From contig NZ_JAFREM010000021.1 in assembly GCF_017377575.1 (NCBI RefSeq), forward strand, positions 1 to 64,000: a DNA stretch of 64,000 bases. Direction: 5' to 3'. The stretch is from Candidatus Enterococcus moelleringii (lineage in GTDB: Bacteria > Bacillota > Bacilli > Lactobacillales > Enterococcaceae). The notes under the pieces were generated by a model, which saw nothing but the letters and a program-made list of their open reading frames with translations, was not told the DNA's origin and ran no database searches. A program made the translations under genes and the position numbers. This document shows, piece by piece, positions 7,916 to 15,281 of this stretch (its first letter is position 1; every line of letters begins with the position of its first letter).

Positions 7916-7957
7916 CCAAAGAAATTGCCGCAGCAAACAATTTCTTTGGAATTTTTT
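7916..7957 (+). terminator. Terminator of the sigma/anti-sigma operon
   Basis: Perfect 12-bp stem CCAAAGAAATTG (7916-7927) / CAATTTCTTTGG (7938-7949) followed by a T-run. Confidence 0.85.
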
Positions 7958-8554
7958 CGCAAGTTTGCAGAATAGAATTGAAAGTTCGTGAAGTAAACAA
8001 AAGAGAAAACAAAGCAGAAAATGCCGAATTAATTGCAAAAAGCTTCTAAAAAGCATAAATTTATCGAATTAACGCCAAAAAACTACTGAAATGCCTATAA
8101 GACTGGGATAGCTGATTTAGGCCAATAATTTCGAATTTTTTATTTTAGTTTACATAATATACATTAAGCAAAGTTACATACAAAGTTTTAGTTAATCAGT
8201 GATCCCAATCAACCGATCAAATTCCACATATCTATATATGGCTTTTCACAGCTGTTTATCCAATCCCGACATTTTACCGTACAAAATTATCTGTTTTTCC
8301 GTTCAAAACTACGATTTTATTCTAAAAACTATTTCACTTAGAGTTTTTCTCTGATAAATTTTCCTCGACTAATTATTTATCAGCCTAGAATTTTTCCTTA
8401 GTAGTTCAAATTTGCTGACTCCAGGAAAAACTTAAAGCAGACACAAAATAAATTTCTATCCAGCACAAATCAAAACGAATTCAACAAAGTTTCAATTGAA
8501 ACACTTACAAGCTGATCAAAAAAATTTCTTAGCTCATGTGAAAAAATTCACTTT
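7958..8554. other. AT-rich gap of about 600 bp with no recognised gene
   Basis: No open frame of convincing length, tRNA or known RNA was seen. The only local structure is a 9-bp inverted repeat CTGATAAAT / ATTTATCAG at 8351-8383 with a 15-nt loop. The region is more AT-rich than its neighbours and may be decayed sequence. Confidence 0.5.
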
Positions 8555-8794
8555 TTATACTCTATACTTTGAAGTCTCCAAATCTGTTACAGCTTCTTTT
8601 AACTGCGCAACTATTTTTTTGAAATCCTCATTATTGTCAAATTGATCACCATTAATACTGTTAATCAATGCGATTGCTCCTTCGGCTTTTAGATTTTGTA
8701 TACTAGTTTTCCCACGGACTGTTACTTCCAGTCTTTCGCCGGTTCTTAAATCTTCTTGGGTTAATAGAACATCTGCTGCTATTTTTTCTATCAC
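8555..8794 (-). CDS. Small hypothetical protein
   Basis: A 79-aa protein of unknown family, MIEKIAADVLLTQEDLRTGERL at the start and FKKIVAQLKEAVTDLETSKY at the end; mixed beta then helix, no signal peptide, no membrane segment. The start is the second of two GTG codons (8794), placed 5 nt after AAGGGG; the first (8800) overlaps that site. It is divergent from the Mrr-type gene. Weak similarity in style to small DUF-type proteins; no function proposed. Confidence 0.5.
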   Translation of the reverse strand: MIEKIAADVLLTQEDLRTGERLEVTVRGKTSIQNLKAEGAIALINSINGDQFDNNEDFKKIVAQLKEAVTDLETSKYRV

Positions 8795-8894
8795 TCTCAC
8801 CCCTTTTTCTTATCTTAGCACTAAAATAATGTTGTTGCTTCTTCTTCATAAACGGCCGTTATTTAGTCATGAACGGTCAATTTTAGAGGTCTCT

Positions 8895-8917
8895 CCTCCT
8901 ATTTTACATGGTATAAT
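8895..8917 (+). promoter_or_regulatory. Extended -10 promoter of the Mrr-type gene
   Basis: TG-G-TATAAT with the TATAAT at 8912-8917, about 35 nt before the TTG start; no strong -35 box. Confidence 0.45.
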
Positions 8918-8951
8918 TGAAGAAATTTCATATCAGAAAGGAATCAACCAT

Positions 8952-9494
8952 TTGAAAAAGGATAACTTCTCAGTCGTCTTCTTCGGTATCTTGCTGATTA
9001 TCTTCCGCTACTACTTTTCGATGTCAGTAAATTATATGTATTTTGGCGTAGTCCTAATCCTATTAGGAGTAGTTGCTGAACTCTACCCTTACTTCAGCAA
9101 GCTTAAACGTTTCTCGAAAGCTGAGCTGGCCAACATTGATCAGATGAAAGGCATAGAATTCGAGGAATACATGGCTTTTCTGCTGGAAAAGGCCGGCTAT
9201 ATTAAACCCAAAGTCACCCAGGCTTACGGTGATCAAGGAATCGATATCATTGCAAAAAAAGACGACGTAAAGCTGGGAATTCAGTGTAAACGCTGGAAAA
9301 AGAAAGTTGGCAACAAGGCTGTACAGGAAGTTCATGCTGGGATTGGCTACTACTCTCTTGATAAAGCGATTGTTGTAACTAACAGCTATTTTACTGAATC
9401 AGCGGAACAGTTGGCAAAGAAATTGGACGTTGAATTGTGGGACCGGACCGATTTGACTAAGCTGCTGGAACAAGTTAAAAAGCAAGCTAAATAA
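8952..9494 (+). CDS. Membrane-anchored Mrr-type restriction endonuclease domain protein
   Basis: A 180-aa protein. Two hydrophobic segments lie at about residues 8-45 (VVFFGILLIIF; YMYFGVVLILLGVVAELY), followed by an Mrr-cat/PD-(D/E)xK nuclease fold: MKGIEFEEYMAFLLEKAGY, then GDQGIDIIAKK (catalytic Asp) and LGIQCKRWKKKVGNKAVQEVHAG (the Q-x-K element). Stand-alone membrane proteins of this type are common in Firmicutes; whether they cut DNA is not established. I choose TTG at 8952 (AAAGGAA, about 9 nt upstream) over ATGs further upstream, which precede the promoter. Own promoter and terminator, so monocistronic. Confidence 0.8.
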   Translation: MKKDNFSVVFFGILLIIFRYYFSMSVNYMYFGVVLILLGVVAELYPYFSKLKRFSKAELANIDQMKGIEFEEYMAFLLEKAGYIKPKVTQAYGDQGIDIIAKKDDVKLGIQCKRWKKKVGNKAVQEVHAGIGYYSLDKAIVVTNSYFTESAEQLAKKLDVELWDRTDLTKLLEQVKKQAK

Positions 9495-9546
9495 GAGCGC
9501 ATTGACTCCTGGTTGCTACTCGACGGAGAAGATGCGCTCTCCTTTT
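9494..9546 (+). terminator. Terminator of the Mrr-type gene
   Basis: Stem AGAGCGCAT (9494-9502) / ATGCGCTCT (9532-9540) followed by CCTTTTTT. It overlaps the 3' end of the convergent 57-aa gene. Confidence 0.7.
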
Positions 9547-9689
9547 TTGCTATACATCCACTGGTCAACCGGATTGTAATCCATAAATCCGTCTTGTTGG
9601 ATAAAATACTCAAACAGCTCTTCTTCAAAATAGTCTGAAAATGCCAAGCCGCTTGCATAAAAATCTTGTATGCTGACGATAGTAATCAA
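9516..9689 (-). CDS. Small hypothetical acidic protein
   Basis: A 57-aa protein, acidic and aromatic (DFYASGLAFSDYFEEELFEYF ends its first half; DQWMYSKKGERIFSVE is the C-terminus). The start is TTG at 9687-9689, 7 nt after an AAGGAG at 9697-9702; the frame's ATG at 9725 lies upstream of that site and inside the operator-like palindrome. No family is recognised. The 3' end sits inside the Mrr gene's terminator hairpin. Confidence 0.55.
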   Translation of the reverse strand: MITIVSIQDFYASGLAFSDYFEEELFEYFIQQDGFMDYNPVDQWMYSKKGERIFSVE

Positions 9690-9700
9690 TTTTGGTCTCC

Positions 9701-9722
9701 TTAGGTAAACAGTATTACCTAA
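9701..9722. promoter_or_regulatory. 22-bp palindrome, possible operator
   Basis: TTAGGTAA-ACAGTA-TTACCTAA: two perfect 8-bp arms with a 6-bp centre, directly before the ribosome binding site of the 57-aa gene. The symmetry suggests a repressor site; a 5' mRNA hairpin is the alternative. Confidence 0.45.
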
Positions 9723-9892
9723 CAAAACTCACCCTAATGCTCTTTTATCTTAACAAAAATCACGCTGCACCAACAGATGGTTTAGATAATAACAATAAGA
9801 TTTAACCTTTTCTATTTGCTGTGGTTACCTTATAGTCATTTATTTTATATGCGATAATTTTAGTCCGTTTCCATGAACCTCACGTATTATTT

Positions 9893-10045
9893 TCACTTCT
9901 TTTTTTCTTCCCGATCCAACTTCTTCAGCTTATTAGTAATCTCTGCGTTAGCATGCAGTTGGTTGCCTGGTGTCTTCACTACAGAATCGGTTTTCTTCTC
10001 CTCAAAGAAAAATCCTTTTATTCTAGCCAACAGCTTTTTCATCAT
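9893..10045 (-). CDS. Small basic protein following the CPBP protease
   Basis: A 50-aa, very basic peptide starting MMKKLLARIKGFFFEE and ending in a lysine-rich tail (NKLKKLDREEKKK); amphipathic N-terminus, no signal peptide. Start ATG at 10043-10045 follows AAAGGAGG with 5-nt spacing, inside the tail of the CPBP gene's mRNA and 11 nt past its stop. It is almost certainly co-transcribed and possibly translationally coupled with that gene. Function unknown; a small accessory or target peptide of the membrane protease is a possibility only. Confidence 0.6.
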   Translation of the reverse strand: MMKKLLARIKGFFFEEKKTDSVVKTPGNQLHANAEITNKLKKLDREEKKK

Positions 10046-10056
10046 TGAGCCCTCCT

Positions 10057-10722
10057 TTAGGCGCCCCCAAATACTCGTGAATAGTCCAAAATCGCATGTA
10101 TCAAAATTGGTACCCACAAATTTCCGCTTTTCTTGTAAAGAAAGATATAAAACAAACTGCCTAGTATCCCCATGCCGCCTAGTTCACTCATGCTTTTGAC
10201 TAAGAATTGCGAAAAAGTATCACCTCTCACAATAGATGGTAAAATCGCGTGCATAAAGCCGAAGATGGCTCCACTTATGATAATCGCTGGCCACATACTT
10301 GTAACTTTTTCCAGTTGATTAAACAAGAAACCGCGAAAGATGATCTCTTCACTAAAGGCGACCGCAAATAAATAAAAATAAGCTTGATAAAAGCCATGAA
10401 TCGAAAAATCTTGGTTTAAAAGAAACATTCCGAAATAGATAATTATCAGACCGATAACTAGTTTAGGCGATTCTTTAGTAAGACCTATATCAGCCATTCT
10501 ACGATTCTTCCGGTAAACTAGCCCAATAAACAGCAGAGCCCACGCGATATTAACAATAAAATCACTGGTAGCCTTATTTAAAAGATTGCTGCTATTCACT
10601 TCCGAAAGACCTATTAGATTCCCGCTTTCCCATAAAAAACTAAGACTGAATGCAAAGAAGAGCATATACACAATTATCCAAATAAGTGCCGACCCGCCGT
10701 TTTTCAATCGTTCAACCATCAT
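10057..10722 (-). CDS. CPBP-family intramembrane metalloprotease
   Basis: A 221-aa polytopic membrane protein of the CPBP (CAAX protease and bacteriocin-processing, Abi) family. The motif EEIIFRGFLFNQL at about residues 140-152 holds the catalytic Glu pair and Arg; the two His-containing motifs are FGFMHA and the C-terminal IHAILD. Around six hydrophobic segments are visible. In lactic acid bacteria such proteins are often encoded beside bacteriocin genes and some give self-immunity; no bacteriocin structural gene is recognisable here. GGAGGTGG precedes an ATG-ATG pair; the second ATG (10719) has better spacing. Followed by a 50-aa gene in the same transcript. Confidence 0.87.
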   Translation of the reverse strand: MMVERLKNGGSALIWIIVYMLFFAFSLSFLWESGNLIGLSEVNSSNLLNKATSDFIVNIAWALLFIGLVYRKNRRMADIGLTKESPKLVIGLIIIYFGMFLLNQDFSIHGFYQAYFYLFAVAFSEEIIFRGFLFNQLEKVTSMWPAIIISGAIFGFMHAILPSIVRGDTFSQFLVKSMSELGGMGILGSLFYIFLYKKSGNLWVPILIHAILDYSRVFGGA

Positions 10723-10806
10723 CCACCTCCAAGTTTCTTTATTACAACTAGTTTACCAGACCCCCTACAACATATCACCCCAAAAAAAGCCTGGGGCTAA
10801 AATGCC

Positions 10807-11310
10807 TCAAGCTATCTCTTTAATCTTCATGTTGACAATATTTTCAAACATTAACGGGAACACAACCTCTTGCTCGGCTTCAAATTGATTGAAAGATAAA
10901 GGATGATCGTACATATTCGCCCACTTTTTAATGCCGACTAAATCAATGCCAATGTCTGGAAATTCAGCCTTTCCTTCAATCAGCAAGACTTCCTTCCCCT
11001 TTTCTAACCAAGAAAAATCCAAGAAATCTTTTTGCTTGGTCCAGGATACAAAGGAGGTATTTTCTACTACACCAAATGGATGCTTCTCCTCAAACTCTTG
11101 ATGAATCCGATAAAGGGGGCCGGAATACTGGGCCATTCGAGCAAAATCGGCTTCGTAATCCATCGGTGCTTCACACCCTTCGATACGTTGAATTTCCAGG
11201 ATTAAATCATTCCACAACTTATCGAAATAAGCTGCTTGATCGGCAGGTCGGCCCTGCCCATTGGCTGGGTGCTCCAGCCAGCGCATAATATCTTTTGCTA
11301 AATTTGCCAT
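10807..11310 (-). CDS. Hypothetical cytoplasmic protein, 167 aa
   Basis: I do not recognise the family. The protein is soluble, acidic and aromatic-rich, with MRWLEHPANGQGRPADQAAYF near the N-terminus and a central WTKQKDFLDFSW. No signal peptide or membrane segment. The ATG at 11308-11310 follows GGTGGA with normal spacing. It lies 24 nt downstream of the 121-aa gene and is probably in the same transcript. Confidence 0.6.
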   Translation of the reverse strand: MANLAKDIMRWLEHPANGQGRPADQAAYFDKLWNDLILEIQRIEGCEAPMDYEADFARMAQYSGPLYRIHQEFEEKHPFGVVENTSFVSWTKQKDFLDFSWLEKGKEVLLIEGKAEFPDIGIDLVGIKKWANMYDHPLSFNQFEAEQEVVFPLMFENIVNMKIKEIA

Positions 11311-11334
11311 ATTTCCACCACACTTTTTAAGTTA

Positions 11335-11700
11335 TCAGTCGGTTCGCTGCTTCAAAAGTCGTCGGATTTCATCTTGCCCTTGGTGAATCTCATCCATGGT
11401 AAAATTGTATTGGATGAGCTCGGTTTCAGGGATGGCAGCCAGCTTTTGATAGAACCATGAAGAAATTGATGTGATTTGTTTACTCGTTAACTCATGAAGA
11501 TGGGCGAAAAAGACATCCTCTGCCCTGCAAATATTCCGCAGCAAAACACTCTCATGCATATACTGGGTCAGTGACACGGATCGCTTCTCACCTGTTAGCG
11601 TATCCTCTACATCAATTAACGGATCATTATTGGTTTGTTTAATCGTTGGCAATTGCTTAGGAACAATTTGCAACTGACGCATCAACCAATCATCTTGCAT
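11335..11700 (-). CDS. Hypothetical protein, 121 aa
   Basis: Soluble, mostly helical protein without a recognised domain; the C-terminal third (FTMDEIHQGQDEIRRLLKQR) looks like an amphipathic helix. GGGAGG lies 7 nt before the ATG at 11698-11700. Probably the first gene of a two-gene transcript with the 167-aa protein. Confidence 0.58.
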   Translation of the reverse strand: MQDDWLMRQLQIVPKQLPTIKQTNNDPLIDVEDTLTGEKRSVSLTQYMHESVLLRNICRAEDVFFAHLHELTSKQITSISSWFYQKLAAIPETELIQYNFTMDEIHQGQDEIRRLLKQRTD

Positions 11701-11776
11701 CGCATTTCCTCCCTTTATTATAATTCTATCATCCTAGTTCTCATTTTACTAACGATAACCTAAATCTAGCCATCAG

Positions 11777-11806
11777 CAAAAAGACTCACCTATTCCAAGG
11801 GAGTCT
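11777..11806 (-). terminator. Possible terminator downstream of grpB
   Basis: On the minus strand AGACTCCC ... GGTGAGTCT forms a short stem followed by TTTTT. It lies about 120 nt past the grpB stop, so the assignment is tentative. Confidence 0.4.
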
Positions 11807-11925
11807 CCTAAAAAAGTTCTTTAACCCCCGGCTGATTCAGAAGTTCTCTAATTTAATCAGTATTTGATTCTTCACTTCGGTTGCGCTGTTTCAAAACCAA
11901 TGCACGATTCTAGATTGATCCCACA

Positions 11926-12492
11926 CTAGTATCTCACTCCATACAGCGCTTTGGCTTTCTTGGTCATCTCTTCCACAAAAGAACTTTTTTGCAATGTGTA
12001 TTGATCTCGATCGTATTTGAAATCGATGGCTAATTTTTCCTTTAAAGCTTCATATTCTTTAGCAAGCTCCGGAAATTGATTCAAATAATCACGAAAATAC
12101 AGTTCATCGTTGTCTCCGGCAAAGCGCAAATGAATATGGTAGACCTTCTCAGCAAAGCCCTCCGGCGTATACCCGCGATTCAGCGAAATACGAGTCTCAC
12201 TAACAGACATAATGATGCAACCATTTGATTCCAATATTTGAGCCATCGATTCTAAGTTGGTTTCCGACGTAAATTCCACTAAAACATCAACAATATTTTT
12301 GGCCTTAATACCCTTAATCGCGGTACTGCCGATATGAGCAATACGAACAACTGCTTCTTCAGGCAGCCAGCTATTTAATTTATCTGCGATTTCTTGATAA
12401 TCGTTCCACCACTCGCTTCGTGATTCTCTTAGCTCGATGGGAAATAACTGCCATAGCTCCCCCAGACTCATCTCCGTTAGTTTTTTCTTCAT
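11926..12492 (-). CDS. GrpB family nucleotidyltransferase-like protein (UPF0157)
   Basis: A 188-aa member of the GrpB family, which has a nucleotidyltransferase fold. RIAHIGSTAIKGIKAKNIVDVLVEF at about residues 48-72 is the diagnostic HIGSTA(V/I)-G-K-IDI-like motif with the acidic pair slightly altered (NIVDVLV). HIHLRFAGDNDELYFRDYL is the conserved H-hxx--N--xFRDYL element. Biological role not established. ATG at 12490-12492 follows GAGGTGAAG. The gene overlaps the end of the upstream membrane protein frame by 113 nt. Confidence 0.85.
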   Translation of the reverse strand: MKKKLTEMSLGELWQLFPIELRESRSEWWNDYQEIADKLNSWLPEEAVVRIAHIGSTAIKGIKAKNIVDVLVEFTSETNLESMAQILESNGCIIMSVSETRISLNRGYTPEGFAEKVYHIHLRFAGDNDELYFRDYLNQFPELAKEYEALKEKLAIDFKYDRDQYTLQKSSFVEEMTKKAKALYGVRY

Positions 12493-13012
12493 CAGGCTTC
12501 ACCTCTACTTCTTTTGGTTTCATTCGGTGAAGTGCCAATAAAAGCTCCGGCTTTTGATGATACATGGCAATTTCGACTTGCTGAATCCGTCTTAACTTAT
12601 AGGCGATTTCCTCATCCGTCCGCATCAGGAATTCAGCTTTTCGTATTTGCAGTGCTTCAGTTCTCTTTTGATTGATGTGAGCAGCAATACCGAAATTGGC
12701 AACCAGAAAAATAAAGAGCACAATATAGAACAACTCAGTTTTATCACCATTGAAGTTTGAGACGACTACAAAAGGCACGATAAAAATCAAAGCGAAGCTG
12801 AACCATTGATATTTAGTCAAATTCTTCAGCTTTTGCGGTTTTTCCTGATAGCTCACTTTAGTTTCAGCATAAATAGCCAGAAACAACGCTTCAAGCTCTT
12901 CATACTGCTTGTGGGTTTTGTTCCAGCGATATTCTGCTTGAGTCCTGGTCAGGCCTTTTTCTTTTATGTAATAGTTGATGGCTTTTGATTTTTTTATGAT
13001 GGGAATCACCAC
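12380..13012 (-). CDS. Hypothetical membrane protein with two TM segments
   Basis: A 210-aa protein with a basic N-terminal helix (KKSKAINYYIKEKGLTRTQAEYRW), two membrane segments at about residues 78-125 (WFSFALIFIVPFVVV; LFYIVLFIFLVANFGIA) and a charged C-terminus. No family recognised. The start is a GTG-GTG pair at 13010-13012 after GGATG. The last 37 codons overlap the start of grpB in another frame; the extreme C-terminus is arginine-rich and looks like read-through, so the original stop may have been lost. Confidence 0.55.
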   Translation of the reverse strand: MVIPIIKKSKAINYYIKEKGLTRTQAEYRWNKTHKQYEELEALFLAIYAETKVSYQEKPQKLKNLTKYQWFSFALIFIVPFVVVSNFNGDKTELFYIVLFIFLVANFGIAAHINQKRTEALQIRKAEFLMRTDEEIAYKLRRIQQVEIAMYHQKPELLLALHRMKPKEVEVKPDEEKTNGDESGGAMAVISHRAKRITKRVVERLSRNRR

Positions 13013-13177
13013 ATTTCATCCGTAAGATAGTTTTTCTGTAGAACATTTCTTCGTCTAGTTTATCACATCTCCTCCTGCTTTTTTCAGTCTTTGATGAGAA
13101 AAAGTCGATAGTTTAATAAGAAAAAAATTAAAAACCGCTTGCAATTTCAGATAACCTATGTGAAAATGAACACAATA

Positions 13178-13290
13178 GTTCTTCAGGGCAGGGTTAAATT
13201 CCCGACCGGCGGTGATAGTCCGCGAGCCTTTTTAGGTTGACTCAGTGCAATTCTGAGACCGACAGTACAGTCTGGATGGAAGAAGAAAAA
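13178..13290 (+). ncRNA. FMN riboswitch (RFN element)
   Basis: The RFN core is easily recognised: TTCAGGGCAGGG near 13182, TTCCCGACCGGCGGTGATAG then TCCGCGAGC near 13200-13226, GTGCAATTCTGAGACCGACAG near 13245-13265 and AGTCTGGATGGAAGAAG at 13269-13286. TTCTTC and GAAGAA close the P1 helix. FMN binding should repress the downstream riboflavin transporter. Confidence 0.95.
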
Positions 13291-13354
13291 TAGGCGTGTT
13301 TAGTGACCAGTCTAATCATTGGTTTATTCAAGCACCTTTTTTCTACTTGCTGTG

Positions 13355-13384
13355 CCTTGCGAATTTGTTGTAAGGTTCTTTTTT
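13355..13384 (+). terminator. Riboswitch-controlled terminator before ribU
   Basis: Stem CCTTGCGA (13355-13362) / TTGTAAGG (13368-13375), allowing two G-U pairs, followed by TTCTTTTTTT. Placed between the RFN element and the ribU ribosome binding site, consistent with transcription attenuation by FMN. Confidence 0.65.
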
Positions 13385-13408
13385 ATGTCTAAGAAAGGTG
13401 TGACAAGA

Positions 13409-14008
13409 ATGAAATTCACTGCAAGAAAACTCGTATTAACTGCAATACTCGGTACCATCGCTTATCTCCTAATGATGTTCAGATTCCCACTGCCGTTTAT
13501 GCCGCCATTTATGGACTTTGACCTGGCTGGTGTACCGGAAATGATCGGAACCTTTTTATTAGGTCCGGTTTCAGGACTGTTCATCGTACTTATCAAACTG
13601 TTAATAAAACTAGCAACTTCAGGAACCAGCTCCATGTTTACTGGCGAAATTCAAAACTTTATTTTGAGCGCCAGCTTCATCCTGCCATCATGGTTCATTT
13701 ACAAACGGGCCAGCAATAAACATCAAGCACTCAACGGCATGCTTTTAGGGACATTTTGTGCAATTATTGTGGCCTGTGTCTCAAACGTTTACTTCATCAT
13801 CCCTTTTTACGCAACTTTATATGGACTATCAATGGAAGCAGTCATCGCTATGACCCAAGCCGTTAATCCTTTTGTGGACAGCGTTTGGAAATTAGTATTA
13901 ATCGGGATCGTTCCTTTTAACCTGATCAAGTTTGGCGTCTGTACCAGTGTTGTTTACTTATCCTTGGATCGCTTGCGAGCAATCTTCCTGAGAAGGGAGT
14001 TTAGCTGA
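13409..14008 (+). CDS. ribU: Riboflavin ECF transporter S component
   Basis: A 199-aa integral membrane protein of the RibU family: six hydrophobic segments, an early FRFPLPFMPPFMDFDLAGVPEMIGTFLLGP motif split across loop 1 and helix 2, and the conserved NVYFIIPFY loop. It binds riboflavin and works with the shared ECF EcfA-EcfA'-EcfT energising module encoded elsewhere. The FMN riboswitch in front independently supports the substrate. Start at ATG 13409 (MKFTARKLVLTA) after AAAGGTG; the longer frame begins inside the terminator hairpin. It overlaps the next gene by one base (TGATG). Confidence 0.93.
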   Translation: MKFTARKLVLTAILGTIAYLLMMFRFPLPFMPPFMDFDLAGVPEMIGTFLLGPVSGLFIVLIKLLIKLATSGTSSMFTGEIQNFILSASFILPSWFIYKRASNKHQALNGMLLGTFCAIIVACVSNVYFIIPFYATLYGLSMEAVIAMTQAVNPFVDSVWKLVLIGIVPFNLIKFGVCTSVVYLSLDRLRAIFLRREFS

Positions 14009-14463
14009 TGGAGTGGGGACCTGCAACAATGCAAATGTATGATAAGTTGGGTAAAAAAAGAATTATGGCTCTAGCTACCAGCTTAAATGATCACGTAACG
14101 GTTCGCAATGTCAGTGTGATTATCCACGAAGGCCGCATTTTATTTAAAACGGACAAAAACTTCCGTAAAACCAAGCAGCTGCTGGAAAATCCCAATGTGG
14201 CTATTTGCTACTGGGGTGTGCAAATCGAAGGCCAAGCAGTCAATCACGGACTAGTAGTGGACGAACCCGGCCAAGTTTTCCAGGAGCTTTATAAAGAGCA
14301 CTGGGACAAAAGCTATAATGCCTACCCCCATAAAGATACTGAGATTTTGATTGAAATTATGCCTCACTTTGTCGAGATCTGGGATCAAGACAAAGATGAA
14401 AAAGGCTTCCAGCTGCTGTTAGACTTTGACAAACAAGAAGCGGAAATTAAATATTACGACTAA
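14008..14463 (+). CDS. Pyridoxamine 5'-phosphate oxidase-like FMN-binding protein
   Basis: A 151-aa split-barrel protein of the PNPOx-like family: KKRIMALATSLNDHVTVRNVSVIIHEGRILFKTDKNFRKTKQLLENPNVAICY is the typical FMN-binding N-terminal region (described here in pieces LATS-N-VTVRNV, FKTDKN, L-NPNVA). Members bind FMN or F420; many are uncharacterised reductases. The start codon overlaps the ribU stop, so it is translationally coupled and under the same riboswitch, consistent with a flavoprotein responding to flavin supply. Confidence 0.8.
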   Translation: MEWGPATMQMYDKLGKKRIMALATSLNDHVTVRNVSVIIHEGRILFKTDKNFRKTKQLLENPNVAICYWGVQIEGQAVNHGLVVDEPGQVFQELYKEHWDKSYNAYPHKDTEILIEIMPHFVEIWDQDKDEKGFQLLLDFDKQEAEIKYYD

Positions 14464-14465
14464 CA

Positions 14466-14505
14466 AAAATGCTGCAGACCTAATCTTGGCCTGCAGCATT
14501 TTTTT
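14466..14505. terminator. Bidirectional terminator
   Basis: AATGCTGCAG (about 14468-14477) / CTGCAGCATT (14491-14500) with an A-run before and T-run after; serves the ribU operon and the convergent reductase-like gene. Confidence 0.8.
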
Positions 14506-15127
14506 AGATGTTAGAAAGAGCTTCGTCGATTGGAGTATCGCCGTCACCCATCAAGATGACTTTTTGGTAAGTGTTAGGACGTTCCAGAACTTCTGCCAAT
14601 ACAGTCGCCACATTTTCAATCGAATTCTCACTGCGTTTTTCGATGCTTGTGGTGATTTTGCCGCTGCCCTCTTCTTCTTTCAAATTACCTGGCTGTACAA
14701 TCGTATAATCCAAATCAGTATTATCGATTAACCAAGAATCCGAGAAGAATTTAGCAATATTATAGTTTGTGATAGTGTCACTCCAATTTTCAGGAACTAG
14801 AGCAAATAGCGAGCTTAATTGAATGTAACGGCCAATCCCTTGCTGCTCAGCTGCTTGCATCAATTTCACTGCTCCATACAGATCTGTTTGCAGCAAATCT
14901 TTTCCCCGAGAACCAGCTACGAAATAAATAGCTTCAGCATCCCCTAATGTTTTAGCTAAGTCAGCCACATCCCCGTGTAAATCTAAATGAACCGGTTTTA
15001 CCTGTTCATTTTCGGGAATTTCATTTTCTCGTCGTGCCCCAGCATAGACAAAATGTCCCTTTTCAACTAAACGTTCAATCAACGCTTGGGCAACGCGCCC
15101 AGTCGCTCCTGCAACAAATACTTTCAT
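14504..15127 (-). CDS. NAD(P)-binding atypical SDR family protein
   Basis: A 207-aa Rossmann-fold protein. The N-terminus VFVAGATGRVAQALIERL carries the G-x-x-G-x-x-A/G dinucleotide motif of NAD(P)H-binding atypical SDRs (YwnB/NmrA-like). Later elements are AIYFVAGSRGKD, YIQLSSLFAL and the TIVQPGNL strand. No classical YxxxK catalytic pair in canonical context (NYNIAKFFSD is the nearest equivalent). Such proteins are reductases or redox sensors; the substrate is unknown. AAGGAGG precedes the ATG at 15125-15127. Confidence 0.8.
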   Translation of the reverse strand: MKVFVAGATGRVAQALIERLVEKGHFVYAGARRENEIPENEQVKPVHLDLHGDVADLAKTLGDAEAIYFVAGSRGKDLLQTDLYGAVKLMQAAEQQGIGRYIQLSSLFALVPENWSDTITNYNIAKFFSDSWLIDNTDLDYTIVQPGNLKEEEGSGKITTSIEKRSENSIENVATVLAEVLERPNTYQKVILMGDGDTPIDEALSNI

Positions 15128-15281
15128 ACGTGATTCCTCCTTCTTTTCCTTTATGCTAACTGATTTTGTTCGTTCCTACAACTGTTTCATCTTTTAAAAA
15201 TTGGATGAGCAAGAAAACAACCAATTGGCTGTTTTTATTTTAATAACGAGTATTATAATAAGAAAGCATAAGGAGGTTATT

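Noticed and set aside
8351-8383. Terminator or RNA gene in the 7.9-8.5 kb gap
   Set aside because: A 9-bp AT-only stem with a long loop and no T-run; chance is a good explanation in such AT-rich sequence.
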